Below are positions 1-11,867 of a stretch of DNA of 64,000 nucleotides, one piece after another. This DNA is from Fratercula arctica. Its lineage: Eukaryota > Chordata > Aves > Charadriiformes > Alcidae. A program made the position numbers and the translations under genes. The stretch is taken from NCBI GenBank assembly GCA_947846985.1, contig CANTUZ010000005.1:806001-870000 (forward strand), written 5' to 3'. Below the pieces are notes generated by a model. It had not been told where the DNA came from. It saw nothing but the letters and a program-made list of their open reading frames with translations, and searched no databases. The first letter of the stretch is position 1. Every line of letters starts with the position of its first letter.

Positions 1-79
1 CTGCTTACACCCCAAAATTTAAACAAAAGTCCCGCCTGTTAGTGCTCACTGTATCTTAATAACGAGCGATTAGGCTCAC

Positions 80-3000
80 CTGCAAGTCTTGGGAGGCCTC
101 ACCATCCAAGTTTTCATCCCTCTTCACCTTCTTTGGACTTTGAAGATCCTCCTCATCTTCTTCCAAAGCTCTTTTTGTGTTGTTGTAAGTTTTTGTCTCT
201 TCAAATTGATTCTCTTCATTGGGGGAGATTTGTTTTTGGCTTATCTCATTGCAAGCATTTTCCACGAGTTCGGAGCTTACAGATTCATTTGAATCCATTT
301 CTTCTAGGCAGACGGGAAGAAATTCTTCTGCTATAAACTGAGAAGGGCTGAAGTTCTGCCTACTAGATGTGCTGGTACCTGGGGCTTCACCAGGGTTTCC
401 GCCTACTTCTGAATCTGGTGCTTCTCTTTTGTCTGAAGATTTTGCATTTATGTCTTGTACACTAGAAACAGAAGGATTTCTTCTGTTTGGTAATTTAGGC
501 TGGAAGATGCCTAGAGGGATATTTATTCCTTGATATCTATCTTTAAGTGCCATGCCTAAATTTGCATGTATGGGAGCAGCTCCAGATTCAAGACCTGTGT
601 TTTCCTGCTCTTTATTATCAAATAAATTATTTGGTTCATTTACAGTATTTTTTCCTAACCTCAAGGTATCCTCTGGCTGAATTGCTTTGGGCAATTGGTC
701 AGAAAAAGCAGTTTCAGAAACAGAGAGAACTGCAGATTTCTTTCTAATATTTTTCAGTTTTGAACAAACATTTAAAATACCTGATAATTCAGGTGCAAGC
801 GTAGGATCTATTTGATCTCTTGGACTGTCACTGACCAAAAGCTGCTCAGTTTGTTCAGAGTTTATTTGAAAGTCTTTTGGAGGTGTCTCCCCTTCAGCTG
901 GCAGCCCCTCATTTTCCTTTGATTCCTTGTTAGAAACTGCAGCAAGGCTTGCTCCAGCCAAGCCTAAATCTGTACCTAAATCTTCACATCTAGATAAATC
1001 ATCTTGCGATACTTGGTTTCTCTGACTACTACATGCATCTGAAGAAGCCTTCAAAGAATCCGATTGCTGGACGGGAAGTGAAACACTGGATACCAAATCG
1101 CCACTTTCTTCACTGCAATCCATGGTCCCGTTACTTGGAAGCTTGAAAGACACTCTCTTTGATTTCAGGTTTTCTGGCAGTATGAGATCCTGCTGACTGT
1201 TCACGGGGACAGAATTATCTGTGGGAAGGTCGAGATCCTGTGGTGTCTTCACACCCATAGTCTCTTCTGGACGTGAGACAGAATAAGTGGAATCTGGTGT
1301 TGTGCCACTGGGCGCTTTGAGAGCTCCTTTCTCGCTAGGAAATGCTGGGGCTGATGAAACAGAAGAGGCAATGCTGGCCTTATCCTTAGAGTTTGTGTGA
1401 TATTCACCCTTCAGGTCTTTCGTATGCAGAGAATCTATTTCATCTCTGCAAGACGGCAACACGCTATGCAAGTCTGATTGCTGAGTGCTTTTATGTGACA
1501 CTTCTTGGTTCTCAAATCCATTAATGTTGTTATTAACAGCAATGGTATGGGATGCAGTTATTTCCATATCATCTTGGTTGTGGGTAAACACAATGGTTTT
1601 ATCAGGAGGAACTGCAGAAGTGGCTGGAATGGACACTCTGTTCTGTACATCAATTTCACCACTTAATACAGCTGTATGAGTTTTAGTGATCTCCATATCC
1701 TCAGCCAAAGTAAAAATGACAGTTTTGCTCTCTGGACAGGAGGCTGTTTCAACCTGCTTAGCCAGGTTTAGTTTATCCTCACAAAAGACTCTTTCAATAC
1801 TTTCATCAACAGAGTGAGACTCAGTCATTTCCATGTCAGCCTGGTAACTTGTAAACATAATTGTGGAACTTAAAGGAGCAGACTGTTTGGGTTGCCTACC
1901 TTGCAGGTAATTTTCTTCCAGAGCTGCATTATGGGTTTTAGTGATTTCCATGTCATCCGTAGCAAACGTAGTAGCTTCGCTATTTGAAAGTGCTTGCCGT
2001 CCAGCCTCCTTATCCAAGGCTGGTTTAGCATCACATACAACTTTGACAGTATTTTTATCAGCAGAGCAAGACTTGGTAATGTCCATGTCAGCCTGGCTAC
2101 TTGTGAAAAAAACATTTTTAACAGGATGAGCTGAAGAGACAGAATGAAGCCCTCCCTCATTTTGCGAGACAATTTCATGGCCTATTGCAGCCGTATGGCT
2201 CTCTGTGATCTCCATGTCATTATTCTCATCATTCAGTGAAAATAAAACAGTCTTTTCTCCGGTTGTTCCCTTCAGGCTTTTCCTTCCAGCCCTTTTAGCC
2301 ATGGCAAGCATCCCCTGAGATGCAGCCTTTTGCATAGATTTATCAATTGCAACAGTATCGAGTCTACTTATTTCCATGTCATCATTGTAGGTAAAAAAAC
2401 AAGTTTTATCTCCAGAAATTAAGGATATGTCATCATTTGAACTTTTACACTGCAAAATTATTTTGTTGTCTGCTGAAACTGTATGGCTTCTGGTGATGTC
2501 CATATCAGCATCTTCTGAAAATATGGTCGTTTTCTCACCTGCAAAAGGCAAATGTTTTAAACCAGTTGTGGTTAACATTTTCTTGCCAGATACCAAGTAG
2601 TACCCATTGCACGCGGCCTGCTCCTGACTATTTGTCATCATGGCCCCTTTTTTTAAGGACATTATTTTATTTTCATCTTGAACAAGGTATCCTGGTACTG
2701 CTTTTCTTTCTGATAAAACAGCATTGATGTTGTAATCAGGAGCCACTGTTGCACAGTTTCCAGTCAAGTCCATGTTTTCACCAGAAGGAAACACAACTGA
2801 CTTTTCTAAAAACGAAGGCAAGTGGGAACTTCCCTTACGTGGTTCACATGCATTGGCTCGTAACGGCTCTTCAGCACCCCTCAAGGGCAGGCCATCAACT
2901 GAGTGAGGATTTTTAAAACCCTCTTCTGAAGAAATTGTTTTACCAATTGAAAAATCTCTCTCAGAATCTACTTGAGTTGGCAATACTTTGTTTACTGCCC

Positions 3001-5326
3001 TCATAGTATGGGGTTTCTCTTGCCTGGCTGAGTTCTGGCAATTTGCATTTATTCCTAATATTGTTCCAAGTTGTTCATTTCCTTTCATTCCAGAGGGAGC
3101 GGGCTCATTACTGGAAATAAATGAACCACTTGGAGCTAAAGGAGTAACAGTTTTCTTATTTGTGTTCATTTTCAAATCCCCACATTCTGTTCCTGGAGTC
3201 TGACTTGTGATATCTCCACCAGAAAACTGGAAGGTCTGGTTTTGCAGCTGCTTGGATATTTCATTATTTTGGTTATGATTATTCTCATATTCTTGTATTG
3301 TATTAATAGGAGCAACATCAAAGGCAGCAGGATGAGTTTTGGTTATGTCCATGGTTTGATCATCTGAAAACATGCCTATTTTGTCATTTGTGCAGAAAAC
3401 TGAAGTGTTTAGAAGGTTTTTTCCCAAAGATTGCGATGTAACAACTTTTTGACTTTGCAGAGACATGAATGCGGAGGTGTCGGTGACAATATTCTCAGGG
3501 ACTTCTCTCTTTTGCTCTTGTAATGGACGTACGCTCTTTGCACAGGAACTTGGACCACTTGCCTGAAAGTATGTTTTGCCAAGCTTCTTATCAACCACCA
3601 TCGCCTCAAGATCTTCAGTATTCATTGCTATAGCCTGGCTTCTTTTAATATTCCCAGTGATACTGGTCACCTCAAGATTTTCCTTGTCCATATCTAAAGA
3701 ATTTGCAGCTTCACTGACATTTTTGTTCTGGTTCTTTCTTGGAATTATTTTACAATGCATTTGTTTTGCTTCTGCAGTTATCCCATTGCTTTGATCACTG
3801 ATGACAACAGCATGGCATTTAGTTATTTCCATTTCTTCCTGTTCATTTAAATTGAGAGGTGTAGATCTGTTATCAAGAAAATGAGGTTTGTGGGTGACAG
3901 AGGTGAACACTGCAGCAGCAGATTCATTTTCAACATTCTTTCCATCCTCCTTGGCAATACAGGTTTTAGTCAAGTCCATATCTTCTCCTGAGAATATTAC
4001 CGTCTTCTCACCCGGCAGGGAAACAGGTTGAGAGTTAGCTGGTCTGTGCTGAAGTCCACTCTTAGAAACACCAGCAGACACTGAATTTGTACATGAATCC
4101 AAACCAACATTCACTGAAGCAGTCCTGTGATCTTGGGTCACTTTTTTGATTTGTTCACCTGAGCCTGCAGATATTTCAAGTGCACTATTTTTATATAACA
4201 CAGAAGCTTGATTATCTAAAGATGTTAGACTCTCTGTAATGTCCCCGTCACCACATGCTGGATGTCTGTTTTCCGCTAGCAAAGGGTTTGTATTAACTGG
4301 TTTTTCAAAAGTTCTATGATGTGAACTGTTCATTTCTTTGGTACTGTCACTATAGATTACACCTGTATAATTCCCAGTAATTTCCATGTCATCACATTTA
4401 GAAAAAACAACAGTTTTATCACCTCGGAATACAGTCTCAGATGAAATGGATCCTGGGATGACAGATGTTCTTCTGGCCTCTTGTTTAACAGTTCGTGGCA
4501 CTGTAGGATCTCGTCTGTCTGCAACAGTTACTTTTTTGTCTGTACAAAGTTGAGGGTCCTGCTGAACAATTAAGTGCTGATTAGTTGCTCTCTTTAATAT
4601 AGGATTATCTAACTCTGTGGATGGGAAATCCTTTTTGAAGTTTAGACTTTGATTCCCAACACTGGAGAAAGGAAAAGACATTTTTGCAGTGTGACTAGTT
4701 GTCATATCCATTCCATCATCTATGAATGCCTCAGTAACATCCCCACACAGTAATTGCTCTGGTGGAGCTTCACAGCTACCAGAAAATATAGCTTTGACAT
4801 CAGGTGCCTGGCATTTTGTCATTTCCATTCCATCATCTTGCCCTCTAAAGACTTTTGTTACATTGCAGGTGTCCGATGGTTCATTGGAATATATAAATTC
4901 CACTGATGACTGTGTCATGTCTTCTGAGACTTGTGGTGGGACAAAAAAAACATTCTCTTTTTCAGGTACCCCAATAGGATTAAGTGCCTTTTCATTTGAC
5001 TTCAAGCTCATCAAAAATTCATTGAAATTTATTTTTTTTACAGTAGTAGCATCTTCCTTCTGTTCAAAAGATGGACACAAATGGTTTGTAGGGTCAGAGA
5101 AAAAAATAGATTCTTCGCTGATTTCTGCCTTTCCATTACTAGAGTTTAACCCAGCCAGAAACGACGTGATATCTATCTTCTCAGTTGTGTCAGCTTGATT
5201 GTTATTCAGGTTACGGGTAATCACTGCAGTGTGACTAGCTGTCATATCCATTTCATTTTCATTGGAAAAGATGAGGGTGGTGTCAAGCCTATTGGTTCTT
5301 TGAATGGTGTTGTCTGCATCATGCCA
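80..5326 (-). CDS. KNL1: KNL1 giant exon with MELT repeats and KI motifs
   Basis: This single 5247-base exon is 1749 codons in phase 0 at both ends. It opens with KI1 (KIDITSFLAGL, about residue 174) and KI2 (KKINFNEFLMSL, about 221), the short helices that bind the TPR domains of BUB1 and BUBR1. Then come about 16 MELT-type motifs (M-[DE]-[ILM]-[TS]) plus three degenerate ones (LEVT, two GDIT). Many are preceded by a T-V-[IV]-F-type aromatic motif and followed by S-H-T, the extended unit phosphorylated by MPS1 and read by BUB3-BUB1. Near the end are a second RVSF sequence (KRVSFKLP, bases 1137-1163), a conserved SPSQFI-type segment, and a basic SPKKVKR patch likely to be a nuclear signal. 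The acceptor is a T-rich tract ending TTAG at 5327; the last 24 bases of the open frame, beyond 80, are intronic. The exon is of the size expected for vertebrate KNL1. Confidence 0.95.
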
Positions 5327-8300
5327 CTAAAAAAAAAACAAACAACAAAAAAAAAGAGGAAGAAATTACAGTTACTGACACTTAAAAGAGAATTCAACTT
5401 TATTCTACCTAAAACAGAAGTCAACTAATGCAGTCCTAAGGTTATAGCTCTACATTTACATCTTTTTTTTTGAAAAAAAAATTATCAATTTCAGTCCTCC
5501 TCAATAAGCAATACGACATTCAAGAAAAGGACAACAACTGATGATATTAGAGCATATCATATTTAAATCACTTTTTTGGAAAGACTGTGTCTCAGTTTTA
5601 CTGCTGGGCAAAGACTTCGTATCTAGACATATCTTAGTAAGCATGGAACAATTACTGAGTCTTACGGATCAGTATTTTCTGTATCTCTACAGTGCAGTTT
5701 CCACCTTTCCCTTCCCCCAGCTGCAGGCAAAACCTTTGTCCAGCTTATCATGCATGTGCCCCAAAGCAGCAGCACAAAGGTGGATGTTTTAAAAGACTTA
5801 TTTAAAAAAAAAATAAATAAATCGGCAGTAACAAGTTATAATACTATATTTCATCAAATATAATGAATATGTTGATTAAGAACATCTTCATGTTTACTTC
5901 AAATTACACATGCTATTTTATAAATGCAAGAAACAAAATATACTAGAAGAAGCACAACCACATACACTACCCAAAACAAGGAGAGACAGTTTCAAACTGA
6001 TCTTTATAGCCTCATGGTATACATCTTCTCATCCACACTAGATTTTAACTGGTTTGTCCGGTTTCTAACATTTGTTAACAAGAGCTAACATATGTTTTTA
6101 AGCCCTATCTTTAAACTCAACATAAAATAGTCAGAAGCCATTGCAATAAGAGAGACTGTTTTGACAATTGCTTTGTTTGACAACACAGCACCGTAACATC
6201 ATCATTGAAGTGTAACACGGGTCAGGATTTCTGCGCAATTGTGCCTGTGAAGGTCTCAGCTAAGAATTCTGTGCTTTATTGCTTGATTCAACTGAAGAAA
6301 TTCAGTTACCTTTTCATGCTAATCATTGCAATTTGTTTAAAGCTTTTTAACAGCAGGAACAGAGAGTACATATGTGCATATCCATTCCACCCAGGGAAGA
6401 AAAAATACACAAGCAGACCTATCTGAAACATAAGCTCCTTTGCATATTCTTAGATAAGAATTGAAAAGAATGGAGGAACTAGCTCGGGTAATGAAGAGTT
6501 AGCAAGCCATTTTAGAAGCAAGACTTATCAATACTGCAGTATAATGCCTATCAGATTAGGAAAATACTTAAAAATATAGAAGATTAGATTTCAGAAGAAT
6601 TTTATATGAATACAAGGATTTGTTTTTTAGGCAGCTGAGTTACATTTTTCATCTTTACTACACAAATTATTGGAATATATTTTGGACACTGATATTTTCA
6701 GCACCAAAAAAATAAAAGCCTTCCCATACCTCAGTCTGCTGCACCGATGCCTGGATAGGGGCATGAAGCAAAGTGTTCATCCCTGTCAAAAGAAGAGGAA
6801 ATACTCCAGTTGTTGAGCTACTTTCTTATTATTTTATCCACTGAGCTGAAGATCTGTGCACTTGTTTTACAAATTCTGCTGAGTAAGTAAATACTATTAA
6901 AAACCAATATATCCTGAAAGTATTTTCAGTACTCCGTTCAGCACGGGGAAGAGCCACCTGTACTTCTACAACACAATGCCTGTAAACAGCTTTATGGGAC
7001 AAAGCCCATTCATGCAATAGTCCTCTCGCTCAGGGAGGCTGTTCTAAGCATGTTAAAATTATTCAAACAGAATCAATAGTTTTGAATATTCATTTTGCTA
7101 TTAAAACTATTTACAAACTCACCAGTGATCTCACACGGAACAGCCTCAGGTTCTTCATTTCTACAAAAGGCAGGTTAGGTAAAGATCTTGTTAAAAGATT
7201 TCAAAACAGAAGGCTTCAGCAATATACTGAAAAGGCAGAGAAATCTGTTGCATAGCTCACACGGGACTGGGCACCAGATACCAGACACTACTTACGTGTC
7301 TGCAATATATTCTAATTTGAGTTGTGATCTTATTTTCCACTTCCAGTCCCTAAAGGGGCTCCAGGAAAGCTGGGGAGGGACTCTGGATCAGGGAGGGGAG
7401 CCATGGGACGAGGGGAAGGTTTTTCCACTGCAAGAGGGGAGACTGAGATGAGATCTGAGGAAGAAATTCTTTGTTGTGAGGGTGGTGAGCCCCTGGCCCA
7501 GGTTGCCCAGAGAAGCTGTGGCTGCCCCATCCCTGGAGGGGTTCAAGGCCAGGTTGGACGGGGCTTGGAGCAACCTGGGCTGGTGGGAGGTGTCCCTGCC
7601 CAGGGCAGGGGGTGGCACTGGATGCCCTTTAACGGTCCCTTCCAACCCAAACCAGTCTGTGATTCTATGATTAAGAACAGCTAAGGTCTAAGAAAGATAA
7701 ATTGCTTAGGAAATAGTACATAGTATGAAGGCAGGTGCTTTCAAGACCAAGAAGCCTTTGCTAGAGACTGATTTTAATATTTATGTGCACACACATACAC
7801 ATGGTACTATATTGGGTTGATAACTTTAAAAGCATGAGTTAATTACAGTTGTACATAAGGTGATTCCTTGCTATACATTTTAAATGTAAGAAATTCCCCT
7901 TCGCACATAGAAACTGTCTGAATTTGTTATTTTACCTACCAGGTCATTTTAATTTTAAAAATCCCATCATCTTGTTTTATCTAAACAAGAACTTTAAACA
8001 AGGCCACACCAACACTTTATCTACCTCTGATGAAAAAGTTATAGCAATAAATATCAAAGACTATGTCTATCAGATACAGAATCTGGTGCGTCTTTCCTGG
8101 AAAGCATTCCCAAGCAATCAGCTTTGGAAGGAAGCAGTTTCAAGCCGTAATGGTTCAGTTTTTCAGAAACCGCTATCTTTTGGTGAGTGACCAACACAGC
8201 TATATCCTTTTTTTGCTGTATCCCTTCTTTCATCAATCAAAAGCACTGAGCAATTTTATATCTAAATAAATATGTATGCTGCATTTCTTTGAGGAGTAGT

Positions 8301-11300
8301 ATTTTGATGGTTGCGTGTCACGTGAAGATATGTACTTGCGGGACAGAACTCTATAGTCACGGGAATTTTTTTCAAACTTACTGATTAAGCAGCACATCAT
8401 TCCTTGTATCTGCTGCACACTCTAAAAATAGTAAAAAAAAAATCAAGACATTACAACATGAGAAGCATGATGAAAACATCAGAGACAAGAGTAAGTTTCA
8501 CAGAAAAGAATGTTCTCAAGTTCTCAATCTTGATGTGCATTCTTATCACGGCAAAAACCCAGAGAAGCAAAATACTTGAAAGTGCATTAGCTTTTCAGAT
8601 TCTTCCTAGGTAATCTTTGACAGAGTGAATATGATATTCTGCTCAGCCTCAGCCTTCTTTTGATCTAAATCCCCAAGGCAGATTTTGTTCTAGGTGCATT
8701 TTGTCTAAGAAAATAATTCCTTTTCTGAGCTACAAGGTCCATAGTGCCAGTAGCTAATGGGTTTTCAGCCAGTCCATGATAAACAGCTGACCATATTGTT
8801 CCTTACCTGTGACTGACAGGCTTGACTTCTGAAATTCAGGCTAAAAATCTTATTGCTAACAGTCTGTGAATCCTATCAGGAGGAGAGAATGGAGTTTTAC
8901 CTGTACTTTCTGCTGTGTTATTCTTAAGATCTGACTCGAAGACTCTGCAGCTAAGAAAAAAACAAAACAAAACAACCCAGTTTTTGAAAAACACAAGACT
9001 ATCTGTTTTGAAGGAAAGAAAAAAAAAAAACAAAGTAAAAAAAATCAGCCCTAATTTCAATCTTTTCCCTGTAGCATGTTCCGAAATGAGATATCAAAAG
9101 CCAGAAGCTTACTGAACCCAACCATGTTTTCTAGCGGGAAGATACCATTATCATATTTAAGATGGAAATCACAAAAAAAATTTAACGGGAAACAAAAATT
9201 TCTAATTAAATATTAAATTAAATTCACTGAACCAGTTTTTTTTCATAGCTATGAAGAGAAAATTAATAATGGCTCTCTTGGGTCTCAAAAACAACTCAAA
9301 ATAACAACAATCACCAGTATGCCTTCGCTGAATACTCACAAACATATGCAAACAGCAGTTTTAGGGCGCACCACATTATTACTTAGAGCTGGCATTTTAT
9401 GCTTAAATAAAGGACGTAGATCTGCATCCTTCAGATCAAACTTACTTTATGGTGTTCGCAAAGCTGACACGGCGAGAGTTTTTCCTACGTTTTTCTACAT
9501 GGATGTCCTGACAATAAAGAACACAACACTTTCACATACAGAGAACTGTTCTTATCCCATAAGCCACAATAAGCATAGCTTTTAATGAAACAAAACCAAA
9601 CAAAACCCCACACACCTCTCCAAATGCTAATCTATGATCCCAACAAGTACAACAGATATTTAAACAACTTTATAGTTCTCCAACTTCTCCTGACATAAAA
9701 CACCCGTCTCACAAGAAGCAGGATCTAAAGATCACTTTGTCAGACCTGCCTGGTTTCAAACACAAGGCGCAGAATACCAGTCATAAGGATTTTTGTCTGG
9801 CATATTGTCTGGCATACTAGGGAAAGTATATGTAGTTGCTTAGCAAGAGAGCTGCAAGACTTTTTTTCTTTAGTTTTTCATTACAAGAGCTGAAAAAAAT
9901 AGTGATACTGGTTTGTCTTTATGGGAGAAAGGGAAGGGTTCATGAAAGAATCAAGGTTGCCATTTTCTCGAAATGTCTAAATGGTGTCACTGACTGCATG
10001 ATCATATTAATGCAATGTCACAAGGTATGTAACAATGCAATGTTACATATACTGGAAAGCTAATTCATCATACCACTGCTGTGCAGGTGTCTGCAGTAAG
10101 CTTCCCTAAACAAATAGCTCAGTCTCAGGACAGTGCAACACATGTTGTTCAAGAAAACACAAAGTATTAACATACCAGGCACTACCCGTTATATGCACAT
10201 GACTAACAAAGCTGATAAAATACTTAATTTTTTTTAAAATCACGTCAGCAACACAAACAGTTATGAATGATGTCACACTACTGTATATGATAGTCTTACA
10301 TTGCTCATTAGCAATACTGTCCATTATTGTTAACAGGTATTCAAGTTTAAATGAAGACTGTGAGCCACTCTTCATACTCAAGGTTTTGAAGTAGATGTGC
10401 ATAAATATTTCGGGCTCATATTTCATATTTTAAAGACATTATTAGAGGCTTTTTCACTAAAAGCCTTATATGCTAAAAATGACTTTTCAAGTTCTGCAAG
10501 TAGCAGCAGATAAATCATATATATATATGATGCAACTACAACATTAGTCCATAGAACACGCCCCTGGGTAGAAAAGGCATTTCAAAAGACATCCAAACTG
10601 AACAGGCCTAGAGTTACAATTTCTAAGAAACAACAGACACTATAAACATGATATATATTCTGTACGTATTTCTGGAAGAAAATGGTTAATTTTTAGCTTT
10701 TACTTTAAATAAATTGGAAGGGTGAATTTTTTCAGGTGTAAAACCATCTCACTGACTATACCAGTTTGTACTCTGGTGGATCAAATTTCAAGTCAAATGG
10801 ACAACAGCAGGAGCAAGCTATGCCTATTAATCTCTGTTTATTCCTCTTTTCTTTATAGAAGAAATATTCTGATGTAAAATAGAAGTATAAGAAAAACTCA
10901 ATGGATTTCTTATAATATTTAGTACTCCAAACATTATCTTCCAGAGCAGTTATTACAAGAGTTTTTACACCTGCGTTATTCAAGTGATACAGTTTAATTA
11001 GCAACAAGTTGAGGAGCAAACTGAAGATGTTAAGTGCATTGGCAAGAAAGGACTTAAACCTACCTGCGTCAATTCATTCCCATTTCCCAGATCATCAAGA
11101 GGATTTCGCGGAGCCTTTAAAATCTACAAGAAAATATAATAGTTGAGAAGATCAGCTCCAACTACAAGAGTTGATTACTTGGCTGGAGAAAGTTTCCAAG
11201 AGCCACCAGTGCCCCAATCAATCTAATAGGCTCTTTCTTTGCATTTGGAATGCTTTTCTTCAACTGTGATGAGAAAACAAGTTCCTCTTTACAGCTGCCC

Positions 11301-11847
11301 TTTCTTTCCTTCACTCACTTACAGGGTTTTCTTTTGAGAAATGCTTTAAGTTACTCACAGAGGACAGTCGCTTCCCTTTGATGTGCTCTGTATTATCACT
11401 GGAAGGGAAAAAAAGGGAAATGGGTATTAGGGTATAAACTTGAACCAAGACGTATTTCTTGAACAGTACTGCTACATTTTTAAGGTTAATAAATTGATTT
11501 CTCTGTTGTTTTTACAAGTGTGAAATTAAATAAACAATCTTGCTTAGAATTGATCATTCATTTCAGCACTAGTTCCCCAAAATAAACTTTGGCAAATTCA
11601 GCAGATTGCCCTCCAGTCCCCGTGGCCAGTTAGTCTCCAGAGAGTCCGCTGCCATGAGCTTTCCTACACACCATCAAAGAAACTCCCTGTTCTTCATCAC
11701 AATGGATAACACATTGCATTCAAGAGAGGCTGAAGTGGATGCACGGATTAAGTTTTGCCTCTAAATGATAATATTTATACCACAATAAAATTCTTAGAAG
11801 GTTTCAACTTACTTTTCCATGTTAGGGTCTGCGTAAATCTTGTACAT
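80..11847 (-). CDS. KNL1: KNL1 kinetochore scaffold, 5' coding exons (3' end outside window)
   Basis: KNL1 is the outer-kinetochore scaffold of the KMN network; it recruits PP1, BUB3-BUB1 and BUBR1 and supports the spindle checkpoint. Coding exons read on the minus strand, in order: 11847-11813 (ATG at 11847), 11398-11359, 11123-11064, 9507-9446, 8944-8901, 8421-8382, 7160-7123, 6782-6730 and 5326-80. All have AG acceptors and GT donors, and the phases join without a shift, giving 124 residues from the small exons plus 1749 from the giant exon. The N-terminus holds both PP1-docking motifs, SSILK (about residues 24-28) and RRVSF (57-61), in the order known for vertebrate KNL1. The coiled coil and RWD domains that bind the MIS12 and ZWINT side lie past the left edge, because the exon at 80 ends in a good donor (CAG/GTGAGC). 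The ATG has a purine at -3 and follows an acceptor by 20 bases. Identity is very secure; the alternative start and splice forms are less so. Confidence 0.95.
7343..7671 (+). mobile_element. CR1 LINE, 5'-truncated 3' end
   Basis: This is the 3' end of a chicken-repeat-1 retrotransposon. It has the stereotyped run of short phrases (AGGGGACT-type start, GGTTGCCCAGAGAAGCTGTGG, TTCAAGGCCAGGTTGGACGG, GGTCCCTTCCAACCCAAACC) and ends in the CR1 tail GATTCTATGATT. It lies in a KNL1 intron, antisense to the gene, with no coding capacity left. Confidence 0.9.
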
Positions 11848-11867
11848 TTCTGAAGGAAGTGCTTTTC

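Noticed and set aside
10516..10531. TCATATATATATATGA palindrome
   Set aside because: Simple TA-repeat in an AT-rich KNL1 intron; such palindromes are common by chance.
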